Below the pieces are notes generated by a model that had not been told where the DNA came from, searched no databases, and saw only the letters and a program-made list of their open reading frames with translations. A program made the position numbers and the translations under genes. A stretch of DNA of 42,335 nt from assembly GCF_005116645.1 (NCBI RefSeq), contig NZ_SWCM01000025.1, positions 1 to 42,335 on the forward strand. Direction: 5' to 3'. This stretch comes from Desulfopila sp. IMCC35006 (GTDB taxonomy: Bacteria; Desulfobacterota; Desulfobulbia; Desulfobulbales; Desulfocapsaceae). Positions 1 through 8,767 of the stretch are shown here, in pieces (the stretch's first letter is position 1; each line of letters opens with the position of its first letter).

Positions 1-6
1 AATAGC

Positions 7-929
7 TCAAAGAGTAATTATGGCACTACAATTGAATCCTAACACAACTGAATTTGAAATTATTGAATATTTTTTGCGCAAGGGAGCAAAAAAAGATGGG
101 TTTTGCACTGATCTTGTTAAACATGGGTTAGTGAGAAAGTGATAGATTTTAGCTGTTTCTGGGTCTTTATACGTGACTAATCTGAGATTGGTTGTCATCC
201 CTTTTAGCCTGATTCTTTTGTCAGATTCGACGTTGTCACATTGACTGTTCCGCCATTTGCCGAGGTGTTCGACAACTGCATTTCGCTTTAAACGAGTGAC
301 AAACGTAATCTTTTTTTTCGCCAGCGTTTGATACCAGGAGTAGTCGTTGTATCCTCTGTCAAAGACAACACAGGACCCTGGAGGTAGGGTGAGTGCTCGA
401 GCCCATTGCATTTCGTGGCTTTTGCCACTACTCAGGTTCATGATGGTTGGTAAATAGCCGTCAGCATCCAGACCAAAGTGTAATTTAATTGCACCTTTGG
501 CCTTTCTGAATTCAGCCCAGGGAAAAACCTTGAGGCATAAATCTATGGTGGTGGCATCAAGGAGGTAGACTTTTCCTTTGAAAGAGAATTTGTGTTTTGG
601 AGCATATCCTTTACATTTGTTAAAAACCTGGAAATACAATCGTTTGTACATTTGATAGGGCTGCTGATCATTTACTCTAGCCAATGTTGCTCTACTGGTT
701 TTCCTCATACCCAGATGGTAGATACGATGCCCCTGAGCTTTGATGTTTGTGGTAATATCCCGAAGACTTTTTCTTCCGGATAGCTGCGCAATTGTCATAG
801 CAAGAAACTGACTCCAACGACTAAATGACCTGAATTTTGTCCTGTGTGATGGCTTTTTGCTAATTTCTCAAAATCATGTCTCGGGAAAAATGCAGCGATT
901 TGACTGAGTATTGTGTTAGAATGCGCCAT
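7..929 (-). pseudogene. IS4-family (DUF4372-type) transposase, frameshifted and 3'-truncated
   Basis: The minus strand encodes a DDE transposase of the IS4 family. The natural start is the ATG at 929, and the first residues (MAHSNTILSQIAAFFPRHDF) match the usual DUF4372-like N-terminus. The frame breaks near 835-838, where a run of four T (plus strand) appears to have lost one base. The remainder reads openly from 798 downwards. Two catalytic Asp contexts are visible, LLDATTID and VVFDRGYND. The C-terminal part carrying the catalytic Glu is missing: family-like sequence stops after HFLTN at about position 137, and the last 45 or so residues are unrelated. The copy is therefore dead twice over, by frameshift and by truncation. 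Family assignment is from recalled sequence. Confidence 0.85.
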
Positions 930-951
930 GGCTCGGATCTCCTTGTGATTA

Positions 952-981
952 TGTGTTATTTCGCAATTTCAATATAACACA
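952..981. repeat. Inverted repeat in the IS upstream region
   Basis: TGTGTTAT (952-959) and ATAACACA (974-981) form a perfect 8-bp stem just upstream of the transposase start at 929. It lies in the leader of the transposase transcript and probably belongs to the IS element. I could not locate a convincing terminal inverted repeat or target duplication. Confidence 0.4.
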
Positions 982-1103
982 AAGAGCTCTCCGGGCCTGC
1001 ATTTATTTGATATTCTTCACATAGTTATGAGACAGCAGTGATCTTAAACGAAGGTTCCTACTTTGATAACTTTTGCAGTCAATGCACCTCCGATTCCGAA
1101 GAG

Positions 1104-2453
1104 TCAATTAAACTTGCTGAGGATTGGTCGTAATCGGATCTTATCATTTGAGCCTAAAATAATCCCGCTTGATACTAATGCCCAAAAAAGATATTTCAAT
1201 TGGGGACTAAACATTGAAACAGTAAGCATTCCAAGACTAAAAACTAAACATCCGGTCAGTACCCCCACAACTAGAGGTCCTTCCTTTGTCTCTCTAGATT
1301 TTTTAATTGCCTCCAATAATGTTTTGTATATTGAAAGATGTAAAATTAGCTCTAATGATAATCCAACCCAGCCGTATTGTACCAGGTGTGAAGCCCAGGC
1401 ACTATCCCAACTAGAAAAACCTTGACTCATCACTTGCCCACCACGTTCTTTTTCAAAATAACTCGAGATATCCATTAAGGAAGTCGATTGACCACCGTAT
1501 CCTAAGAGAAACCTTTCGGAAGATTCATTTGTTTTTGCGAAAGCTACTTTCCATAAAATAATTCGATATTCGGCAGAAGCGTCTTCTTTTCCTTCGTGAG
1601 GCAATACAGTATTCAAGTATTCGACAATGGTAGTTCTTACACCTGGATTGAAAACTAGAGCAAATGATAGGATAAGTCCTAATGCAAGTAGCCTCTTCTT
1701 GGTTTGCTTGTCACTCAGAAAAAGTAGAATAAAACCAGTTAAAATAGCCAGTCCCCATGGGCCACGACTGAAAGAAAAATAGCATGAACAAATTTGAAGT
1801 GTTGTTAGCAGGAAAAAAAGAAATTTTTCACTTTGTTTCTTTGAATTTAAAATTAATAGAAACGATACCGGAAAAATCATCGCCATTATATAGCCTAAAT
1901 GAATCTGATGCTGAAAGCTGCCAATAACCGCGCCTGTTCTGTCAATAGCAGCATGTGCAGGAAATAATAAGGTCACATAATTCACACCTTCATAGTATTC
2001 AAAAAATGTGAGCAGTGCAACGGCCCCAAGGCCAAGCGAAGCCGAAATCAAAATGTTAATGATATCAGATTTATTATGTATCGTATTAATAATTATGATA
2101 AATAATAGAAAATTTTCGAAAAAAGTAGCTAACAGATCTTTAATACTTAACCCTGGGTCGATCGAAAAAATCCCCGATAACAAATTGGAAAAAAATATAA
2201 GAATTATTAAACGAAAAAAGGGAGTGTTTAATTGGATCTTTCTTAAAATATTTTTTTGTATTGCGATAGAAAATAAAATCAATATAACTATCCGATGAAT
2301 TGTCATCTCTGGCAATACACCTGGTAATTCAATTCTTATGCAATGAGGCAAGGACACAAGGAAAAAAGTGGCAAAAGCCATGCCTTTTGCGTAATTTTTG
2401 TTCGCAACAGCAAATAGTAGTATTGAAACGATTGTTATTACAAAATAATTCAT
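1104..2453 (-). CDS. O-antigen ligase / Wzy-type polymerase-like membrane protein
   Basis: This is a polytopic inner-membrane protein of about 449 aa. It has roughly ten or more hydrophobic segments and a long periplasmic loop towards the C-terminal half (around the stretch EYLNTVLPHEGKEDASAEYRI), the usual architecture of the Wzy_C/O-antigen ligase superfamily. Such proteins polymerise or ligate undecaprenyl-linked glycans on the periplasmic side. The loop and the segment SFSRGPWGLAIL match family style. I chose the ATG at 2453. An in-frame TTG at 2495 would add 14 residues, and neither has a strong ribosome-binding site. It lies at the downstream end of the minus-strand exopolysaccharide cluster, separated from it by IS1595 debris, so it may have its own promoter. 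Ligase and polymerase cannot be told apart here. Confidence 0.75.
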   Translation of the reverse strand: MNYFVITIVSILLFAVANKNYAKGMAFATFFLVSLPHCIRIELPGVLPEMTIHRIVILILFSIAIQKNILRKIQLNTPFFRLIILIFFSNLLSGIFSIDPGLSIKDLLATFFENFLLFIIIINTIHNKSDIINILISASLGLGAVALLTFFEYYEGVNYVTLLFPAHAAIDRTGAVIGSFQHQIHLGYIMAMIFPVSFLLILNSKKQSEKFLFFLLTTLQICSCYFSFSRGPWGLAILTGFILLFLSDKQTKKRLLALGLILSFALVFNPGVRTTIVEYLNTVLPHEGKEDASAEYRIILWKVAFAKTNESSERFLLGYGGQSTSLMDISSYFEKERGGQVMSQGFSSWDSAWASHLVQYGWVGLSLELILHLSIYKTLLEAIKKSRETKEGPLVVGVLTGCLVFSLGMLTVSMFSPQLKYLFWALVSSGIILGSNDKIRLRPILSKFN

Positions 2454-2573
2454 CAAAAAGTCTTTCTTATTACTCCTGAAATTCAGTAAAACCAAAAAAT
2501 CATAGGGTAGTCACTGTGTGATACCCTTGGTGTGTCATAAGATCCCAGTGTTATTTGAATGTATTAGTAAAAA

Positions 2574-2587
2574 GAGGAGGCCTCCTC
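2574..2587. repeat. 14-bp perfect palindrome GAGGAGGCCTCCTC
   Basis: A perfect palindrome lies in the gene-free stretch between the O-antigen ligase-like gene and the IS1595 remnant. It could be a small hairpin or part of the degraded element. No run of T follows it closely. Confidence 0.35.
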
Positions 2588-2617
2588 ATGGCGGACAGCT
2601 CATAATAAGCGATAAGC

Positions 2618-2809
2618 CTAAATAAATCGCCACAAGTCAGATCCTAAAGGATGTGAGTGTGCCCTGACACTGGGGGATTTTGGACACGCATAACCACTGG
2701 GCCATTGATACTTAAACAACTTTTCCCGGCAATTTTCTTCAGAGCCATATGCTCTTAGGAATTTAGGCAGGCTGTACCCTTTTTGAAACTGAACCGAATT
2801 CTTTACCAT
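2618..2809 (-). pseudogene. IS1595-family transposase, N-terminal fragment
   Basis: This 63-codon minus-strand fragment begins MVKNSVQFQKGYSLPKFLRA and continues with YQWPSGYACPK. That is the characteristic start of IS1595-type transposases before their zinc ribbon. A good ribosome-binding site (AGGAGATGAC) precedes the ATG at 2809. The reading stops just after LWRFI, where the second CxxC half of the zinc ribbon should follow, and the second Cys of the first CxxC is already replaced (CPKS). No DDE catalytic domain remains nearby. From 2810 to 3101 I see no supportable gene, only a weak 78-codon minus-strand ORF without recognisable features. Confidence 0.7.
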
Positions 2810-3101
2810 GTCATCTCCTCATTTTTTTTCACAAGCTGAGTTTTTTCAGGAGTAATCAGAAGTAGTTTTGCGGAGGCAAGTGTAAGACAGCACTGTTTCG
2901 ATTTAATGATCCTTTCAGCATGGGTGTCAGGGTTAACTCAATATTGATCATGCAGTAGTTACACTGCCTCTTCCACAGCTTTGGTCGAATCTTGCTGAGG
3001 AATATCGAGGGATGTTCAGATAAATAATTTGATTTTCGTAAACACGTTCTTTGCTGCATAGATTGTAGTCGAACTAATAGATTCACTTTCAATCTTCACA
3101 T

Positions 3102-4478
3102 TTACCTAACAACCTTTTCAAAAAAATTCAGAACTGACTGAATCACGGCTGGCATCGTTGCCTGTAGCTTTTCTTGCAAAATCTGACGATTTAAAAAATG
3201 CTGATCTATGATTTTTATAATTTGATCACATTCAAGTAAGCGAAGATCAGCCACCGGCAATGACTCATCAATCGTTTGGAATACCCCTATAAACTTACGG
3301 CTATAAGCAAGACCAATCGTTGGTACATTTTGTGAAATCGCAGCGATACAGGCATGCATACGAGACCCTAAAAAGAAATCACACTGTCCTATGATACCTT
3401 TCAGCTGGTGATGATTAAAAGAAATTTCGAAACGATGGAGCCTTCCATTAAATTCTTGATTAAATTCATTATATAATTTCTCAATGGCAATTGAATCACC
3501 CTCGGATTTTTCCCCTTTACCGTAAACATGAGGTATGAGTAGCAAGTGTACACCATCTTGATTCATAAAGTATTTAATCAATTGGTGAATAACTGTAATG
3601 TAATCGGATTTCAGTCCAAACATATTTTGTTTCGTATATCCTCCCATATAAAGGAGACCACTGACATTTAGGCCAATCAACTTACCTTTTGTTTTCAGGC
3701 CATTGAGATATCGCATAATCTCATCGACAGGTGGAACAGGGGGAAGTGAAAAGCCCATGTCAAACGAAATATTTCCAGGATGCCGAGCTTTCCCCCTAGT
3801 TAAGTCTTGGACAAGTAATAGACTTTCTTGGTCTCGTGCATAAATTTGATGCGATCGATTTAATACGAATTTTGCTATTATTTTAGAAATGCCCATATTA
3901 AATGGGCCATAGGTTTGGGGCAACTGTATTAGAGGTCGCCGCAATAACATTGTTAATAATTGGGGTAAGGTAATATACAAAAGCCGCCTAAAGCCGTAGA
4001 TGTCACTAAAACTGTCTCCTCCTGCCATCGATACAACCCAAGTGGCGTCGATAATATTTTTTAAAAATGGGTTTCGTTTAAGAAATCGCACCCGTTTATT
4101 TTTGCCTGGGATGCATAAAGCGAATAGTGATATTACAAGAAGTCGAACAATACTATTTTGCAATAATATTTTTTTTGTGAAACGTAAGTTAACGAGTTTT
4201 ACGATACTTTCACCAGCAGGATGCGGGACTTTATATTCGGCGGGTTCTCTACTAAAATCAACAATATAAATTTTTGCATTAGGAAAGCTATTATAGATGG
4301 CGGCAATCGTCCCACTAGCAAGTGCGGCCACCCCCATATTGCCAGTGGTAAAACCAGCTCCTAATAAACAAATAGTTATTTCATCGTCTTTTTTTAAAAT
4401 AAGCCGGTTTCGAGAATTTAAATCCACTTTTAGACCATCCCTTCCATACTGTTTTAACTGTACATAGTGCCATAACAA
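3102..4478 (-). CDS. Polysaccharide pyruvyl transferase family protein
   Basis: This is a member of the polysaccharide pyruvyl transferase superfamily (PF04230; CsaB/WcaK-like). Members add pyruvate ketals to sugar residues of exopolysaccharide or cell-wall glycan. The N-terminal half has the Rossmann-like start ITICLLGAGFTTGNMGVAAL and an acidic GGDSFSDIYG segment. The C-terminal half carries the family signature FFLGSRMHACIAAISQNVPTI. Length (about 458 aa) is normal. The longest frame starts at a TTG (4478). A GTG at 4427, seven bases after AGGGATGG, is an equally good start and would drop 17 poorly conserved residues. It is 58 bp downstream of the GT2 gene and probably in the same transcript. 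The donor would be phosphoenolpyruvate; the acceptor sugar is unknown. Confidence 0.82.
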   Translation of the reverse strand: MLWHYVQLKQYGRDGLKVDLNSRNRLILKKDDEITICLLGAGFTTGNMGVAALASGTIAAIYNSFPNAKIYIVDFSREPAEYKVPHPAGESIVKLVNLRFTKKILLQNSIVRLLVISLFALCIPGKNKRVRFLKRNPFLKNIIDATWVVSMAGGDSFSDIYGFRRLLYITLPQLLTMLLRRPLIQLPQTYGPFNMGISKIIAKFVLNRSHQIYARDQESLLLVQDLTRGKARHPGNISFDMGFSLPPVPPVDEIMRYLNGLKTKGKLIGLNVSGLLYMGGYTKQNMFGLKSDYITVIHQLIKYFMNQDGVHLLLIPHVYGKGEKSEGDSIAIEKLYNEFNQEFNGRLHRFEISFNHHQLKGIIGQCDFFLGSRMHACIAAISQNVPTIGLAYSRKFIGVFQTIDESLPVADLRLLECDQIIKIIDQHFLNRQILQEKLQATMPAVIQSVLNFFEKVVR

Positions 4479-4536
4479 TTTGTGCCTACTCTTGCAACAA
4501 TTTGAAAAACCTAAAAAAAAATTAATGGTCAGGAAT

Positions 4537-5424
4537 TCAAGGAAAAATTGCCTTTATTTTACCTTGTAATACTCGTTTAATTGAAGCTAATTGTTCTTTT
4601 TTGAGGTAGGACTCAAGTTCTACTGTTGCATCTCGAGGGGCCCTGGTGACCCATAATTTCCCATAAGCAAATAAGCGTATAAAGGCGCTAATTATTCGAG
4701 GAGATTGCTGCCAACGCCTGAATGCCTTAAGTACAGCAAAAAGAGGGTACGTTCCAATATGGTATTCAGTCATGCCTGCACGATAGGCAATATGTATTCC
4801 CGTGCGAGCATTTGCTGTGTCCACTGGTTTATGGTGATAAACAGGTAGATCTGCAAAAGATCTGGTCTCCCAGCCTCTCATTCGGGCATTCAGTTCCGCT
4901 AATGAATCAACACCACCAACAGTTGTTGGTTGATACCCTTCAATAGCCTCAAAACAGCTTCTTCTCCAAAACTGTACAGCACCAACGGCATGGTTTAAGC
5001 TGGACAAGGTCCGTTTAAAGCCATAATCTGTCTTGTCCAAGCAGACACCACTTGCAACGCCTAATTGTGGATTACGACCCATTTCTTCAATCATTCTCTC
5101 ATAGTAATTAGTTTCAAAAGTAACATCACCATCCAAGTTGCCAATGTAATCGTAATCCAAATTTTGAACTACATTATAACCTTTTCTAAACGCTAAGGCT
5201 TTAGATCCAAAACTACGTTTCGATTTTTTTTCAAGTCGAACCAACTGAACAAAAGGATGTTGTTTTGTTTTCAAGATGACAATACGTTCTGTGTCATCAG
5301 TTGATCCATCGCTTACAATTACCCATTTCATGGGCAAAATGCTTTGCCTTAATACTGAGTCAATTAACTGCCCGATATATTCTTCCTCATTTCGAACTGG
5401 TGTAATAAGAACATAGGTTTTCAT
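4537..5424 (-). CDS. Glycosyltransferase family 2
   Basis: This is a 295-aa GT-A fold glycosyltransferase. The N-terminus YVLITPVRNEEEYIGQLIDS and WVIVSDGSTDDTE bind the nucleotide sugar. YIGNLDGDVTF carries the metal-binding DxD-type motif, and GVDSLAELNARMRGW is the acceptor-side region. No transmembrane segments are evident, so it is likely a cytoplasmic or peripheral enzyme adding one sugar to the growing lipid-linked unit. The ATG at 5424 gives the canonical start. A 226-bp gap separates it from the upstream deacetylase gene, larger than elsewhere in the cluster, and I see no gene in it. Substrate specificity cannot be read from sequence. Confidence 0.88.
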   Translation of the reverse strand: MKTYVLITPVRNEEEYIGQLIDSVLRQSILPMKWVIVSDGSTDDTERIVILKTKQHPFVQLVRLEKKSKRSFGSKALAFRKGYNVVQNLDYDYIGNLDGDVTFETNYYERMIEEMGRNPQLGVASGVCLDKTDYGFKRTLSSLNHAVGAVQFWRRSCFEAIEGYQPTTVGGVDSLAELNARMRGWETRSFADLPVYHHKPVDTANARTGIHIAYRAGMTEYHIGTYPLFAVLKAFRRWQQSPRIISAFIRLFAYGKLWVTRAPRDATVELESYLKKEQLASIKRVLQGKIKAIFP

Positions 5425-5650
5425 TTTTGATCCTAAGCAAGTTAATTCGCATTACGGCGTTTTTTCTGTTTCTGATTTTGCACTGCTGAATGTTCCGCAG
5501 TTTGTTGTGTAACCTCATTCCGAATTTGATTCCGAAACTGCCGTACACGACGAATAGAAACAGATACTCCGAACCCAACTCGTACTAATTGTTCTAGATG
5601 TGTTTATTCCGCCTGTAGTGACATAGAGTAACCTCATAAACCATGTAGTT

Positions 5651-6514
5651 TTAACTTAACCTTTGTCTAACTATCTTGAAAAGATACTGAGGCATATAAA
5701 GCCAATCGTATCCGCCATCTATTTTAGCTTTGAATAAATTGATGTCATCATCCGAATTTATTGGTATACGCTTCATGTAATATCTTGCATCCTTTAAAGA
5801 GGTAGATCCCAAGCGGGTACTCACACCAAATTTAAAATGGTTTTCTATAAGAAGACCTTCCAAAAAACTAGTAAATACTTCATCGTTTTCAGGAAACTTG
5901 TAAGGGTATGAAAATGAATTAGGTGATTTACCAAGTTGATTCTCAATTTCTTTAGTTGAATATTTTATCTCTTTCCTGACTCGCTCATTATCTAGTAATT
6001 TTAACTGAGGATGGGTGGCAGTATGCGAGCCAAAACATATCCCTTCATTGGAAAGAGCTCTCACTTCAGACCATTTCAAAAATTCTTTATCCTTAAATTT
6101 TTCACTTCCAATTCCTATAGCCTCTGTAACAAGAAAAACTGTTGCAGTGAATCTATATTTCTTTAATACAGGGAATGCTTGTAAATAAAAATCGCGAAAT
6201 CCATCGTCGAATGTAATTACCACATATCTTCTTGATTGGTTTAAAGTTTTGTTCTTTTCTTCCTGAAATAGAAGCGGCAACGAATCAAGCCCGACAACGG
6301 AATATCCTTTTGAATACAAATACTCCATATGTTGTTCAAATACTTCAGGTGAGGTGTTCACTCGATAGTACGGGTGAACACCACTTTCATCTCCATTGGA
6401 TATGCTGTGGTACATAAGTATTGGAATTCTTAGCCCCTGCCAATTTTTAATAAATCTCTTGAAGGGGTGAAAAAAATATAATGTTAACAGACGATCAATA
6501 CGGGGCATTTTCAT
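5651..6514 (-). CDS. Polysaccharide deacetylase (NodB-type)
   Basis: This is a carbohydrate esterase 4-like deacetylase of about 287 aa. VVITFDDGFRDF holds the catalytic and metal Asp pair of NodB motif 1, and CFGSHTATHPQL holds the HxxxH metal ligands of motif 2. SFSYPYKFPEN fits motif 3. PILMYHSIS near the N-terminus is typical of export-associated deacetylases such as PgaB/IcaB relatives. It presumably removes N- or O-acetyl groups from the exopolysaccharide. I prefer the ATG at 6514; a TTG at 6538 would add eight residues. No classical signal peptide is seen, although the N-terminal region is basic and aromatic and could be membrane-associated. It lies 75 bp downstream of the GT4 gene. 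Confidence 0.87.
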   Translation of the reverse strand: MKMPRIDRLLTLYFFHPFKRFIKNWQGLRIPILMYHSISNGDESGVHPYYRVNTSPEVFEQHMEYLYSKGYSVVGLDSLPLLFQEEKNKTLNQSRRYVVITFDDGFRDFYLQAFPVLKKYRFTATVFLVTEAIGIGSEKFKDKEFLKWSEVRALSNEGICFGSHTATHPQLKLLDNERVRKEIKYSTKEIENQLGKSPNSFSYPYKFPENDEVFTSFLEGLLIENHFKFGVSTRLGSTSLKDARYYMKRIPINSDDDINLFKAKIDGGYDWLYMPQYLFKIVRQRLS

Positions 6515-6588
6515 ATAACTATGGATCCACCCAATCAACTACGCTCCAGGCTGTAGTAAAAAAGAGGCAATTTCACGAGAGAACGTAT

Positions 6589-7767
6589 TTATTCCCCTGC
6601 GAGCGATTTTACAATTGTCAAATACTCATTTTGTTTGACATTCCAGTTATTCTTTTCAATATATTCCAATCCATTCTTGATAAGCTCATTTCTTCGGGTT
6701 TCATCGTCAGCCAGACCCATAATCTTTTCACTTAACTCCTGCACATCTTCCGGCGTGAAAAATTCCACCAAATCATCATTAAAATAATATTGGTCAATGG
6801 TGGTTTTCGATACTATCTGCGGTACACCGAGGGCCATAAATTCAAGAATTTTGGTGCTGAACGCTTGGCCACCGAAACTGCCATCCCGCTTAGGCACTAA
6901 GCCAAGGTCAGCGTATGCCATCCGTTCCGCCATCTCTTCGATGGAAAGCATCCCTTTAAATAAAACTACATCGGTCACCCCAAGGTGTTCAGCAATTTTT
7001 TTCAGGTTTTCTTCCTCGGGACCCTTACCGTATAGATGCAACTGAATTTTTCGTGAAACATTCTTTGCTTTTTTTATGCGGGCAATGGCTTGAATTGCTA
7101 TATCCAAGCCTTGATGCCAGGCGAAAGTGCCGGGATAGAGTATCACGAACTCAGGTTGATGCGGGTGCAGAGCATTGTCTCTTTTGTGGAAAAGGGAAGG
7201 GACAGGGTAATTGAGTATAACCGTACATTTGTCAAGCCGAACCGATCTTTGTACCAGCTTTTTATACCAAATATCGTTAGAGATGATGACATGGTTCGAG
7301 AAAAAACATGAAAATCGTTCCATCCAGAGGAGGGCTGTCGATATAAATGTACTATTCCCGGCACTAAATTTTTCTGCATAAAATTCCGGAACTATATCAT
7401 GAATATCCAGTATGATTTTTGACCCAAAAATTTTCGGTAACAATGCTGCAAACACCTCGAAATCAGGTACCGAGTGTACATGAATCAAATCATAAGGTTT
7501 TTTAAAGCAGCTCAGGGATAAAAACAATGTTGATTTCAGTAAAAATTTTACGATACGAAAAAAATAGGAGAATTTCCCTCTTTCATTGATTTCACGATCT
7601 TGTATTCGATATAGGGTAACACCTTTTATGATCTCTTTCTTTTTCTGTTTACCCCTGTTCAGAGCTATTGCATCAACATGCCAACCCTTTTCTACCAGTG
7701 TTTCCGCATATCGTCTAACGCGATTATCCATCTCGTAAAACGAATAGGCGACCATACATACTCTCAT
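6589..7767 (-). CDS. Glycosyltransferase family 4 (GT-B fold)
   Basis: This is a 392-aa GT-B glycosyltransferase. The N-terminal acceptor domain starts MRVCMVAYSFYEMDNRVRR and contains the GT4-like segments DLIHVHSVPDFEV and IILDIHDIVPEFY. The C-terminal donor-binding domain has LYPGTFAWHQGLDIAI, LYGKGPEEENL and the ExxxxxxxE-type region around FSTKILEFMALGVPQIVS. The ATG at 7767 is preceded by AGAGAGC and matches homologous starts. An upstream in-frame ATG at 7800 would add 11 residues and lacks a ribosome-binding site. It is probably cytoplasmic and adds a sugar to the lipid-linked repeat unit. It is 66 bp from the deacetylase-like gene upstream. Confidence 0.88.
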   Translation of the reverse strand: MRVCMVAYSFYEMDNRVRRYAETLVEKGWHVDAIALNRGKQKKKEIIKGVTLYRIQDREINERGKFSYFFRIVKFLLKSTLFLSLSCFKKPYDLIHVHSVPDFEVFAALLPKIFGSKIILDIHDIVPEFYAEKFSAGNSTFISTALLWMERFSCFFSNHVIISNDIWYKKLVQRSVRLDKCTVILNYPVPSLFHKRDNALHPHQPEFVILYPGTFAWHQGLDIAIQAIARIKKAKNVSRKIQLHLYGKGPEEENLKKIAEHLGVTDVVLFKGMLSIEEMAERMAYADLGLVPKRDGSFGGQAFSTKILEFMALGVPQIVSKTTIDQYYFNDDLVEFFTPEDVQELSEKIMGLADDETRRNELIKNGLEYIEKNNWNVKQNEYLTIVKSLAGE

Positions 7768-7833
7768 AATGCTCTCTATAGGTGTGGGAAAAACATGCAA
7801 TCAAATTGCCAACTTCAGTTGGCGAACCACAGT

Positions 7834-8760
7834 TTAACCAATATTTTCTCGCATAAAACAAGCTATTTCCCGTGGTAATACATGCCAATACTGCCCTTCA
7901 TATTTCGACTTGATGTATTCCAACAGCTCAGTATAAAAACGTACCGGATACTCTTCCTGGCCAGGGAGCCCCTCACCAAAGTTCATATAATCGGGATGGG
8001 TCAAAACCAACGCCATGCCACCCTGTTCAGCGATCCAATCCAATTTCTTTTTCCAGATGGCAATATTTTTTTCCTGCATCAGGACAAAAAGGGTGAAATC
8101 CTGCGGCAGGGTATATGGCAATTCTATAAATGCATTACCAAAACCATTCGGCTCAACCCAAAAAGGAAAGATTGTTCTTCTGCTCTCCGGTTTTGGTTCA
8201 AAAGGATCGGTGTCAAAGGTTGAGGCATCATATTCGATATGTAATTGTTGTATCCAATCAAGATTACAGTGCATGGAACCTGATCGAAACCCTTTGCTTT
8301 CCCATTCTTTGAGATATCTGTTGATTCGCTGCGCTCCTTCAGTAAAAGTCGCTGCAGATTTAAAAAGTTTACCATCATGCTTGAGGTCATGCACGCCTAT
8401 TTCAAAACCGTTACTTTCAAACTGCTGCCTGAACTCCGGCGACGGGGAATAATCACGCTCGGGAACAAAGTTAAAAGCTGCTCGAAATCCCATCTCCTGG
8501 TCAACCTTCATAAGCGCTGCGGCGTTATCAAATCCCTTTCTGGTATCGACATCGTGGGTGAGAACCAGCGCAAATTTCTTGTTATCCGGCCAGCCTGTCC
8601 AGTTATCCGGAGGTCTCGCACTCCCGGCATCAATCGGCCATCTGTCAGCACAGTTTTTAAGTATATTGAATGCCAACTTTCTTCTTAAAAAGAGTTGCAG
8701 TTTCCTCGGGAAAAAAGGCTTTACTTTATAAAAAGAATCTACAAAGGATTTGTGTATCAC
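7834..8760 (-). CDS. Polysaccharide deacetylase-like protein (THDVD type)
   Basis: This is a 308-aa protein of the broader NodB/polysaccharide deacetylase-like fold, divergent from the other deacetylase in the cluster. FALVLTHDVDTRKG stands in for the TFDDG motif. FEIGVHDLKHDGKLF supplies the His ligands, and MALVLTHPDYMNF is a conserved C-terminal strand. Proteins of this type occur in many exopolysaccharide loci, but their exact substrate is mostly unproven. It starts with GTG (8760), only seven bases after the stop of the FemAB-like gene, with GGATGA overlapping that stop, so translation is probably coupled. Whether it is a catalytic deacetylase or a pseudoenzyme cannot be decided from sequence. 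Confidence 0.75.
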   Translation of the reverse strand: MIHKSFVDSFYKVKPFFPRKLQLFLRRKLAFNILKNCADRWPIDAGSARPPDNWTGWPDNKKFALVLTHDVDTRKGFDNAAALMKVDQEMGFRAAFNFVPERDYSPSPEFRQQFESNGFEIGVHDLKHDGKLFKSAATFTEGAQRINRYLKEWESKGFRSGSMHCNLDWIQQLHIEYDASTFDTDPFEPKPESRRTIFPFWVEPNGFGNAFIELPYTLPQDFTLFVLMQEKNIAIWKKKLDWIAEQGGMALVLTHPDYMNFGEGLPGQEEYPVRFYTELLEYIKSKYEGQYWHVLPREIACFMRENIG

Positions 8761-8767
8761 AGATGAG

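Noticed and set aside
2-142. Plus-strand open frame entering from the left edge and ending at 142 (IIEYFLRKGAKKDGFCTDL...)
   Set aside because: It may be the tail of a real gene broken by the IS remnant, but it is only 46 codons, its start is outside the window and I recognise nothing in it.
2856-3092. 78-codon minus-strand ORF between the IS1595 remnant and the pyruvyl transferase gene
   Set aside because: No recognisable motif, no clear ribosome-binding site and biased composition; probably chance within degraded mobile DNA.
5387-5578. 63-codon minus-strand ORF in the gap upstream of the GT2 gene
   Set aside because: Overlaps the GT2 start in another frame and has no recognisable domain or ribosome-binding site.
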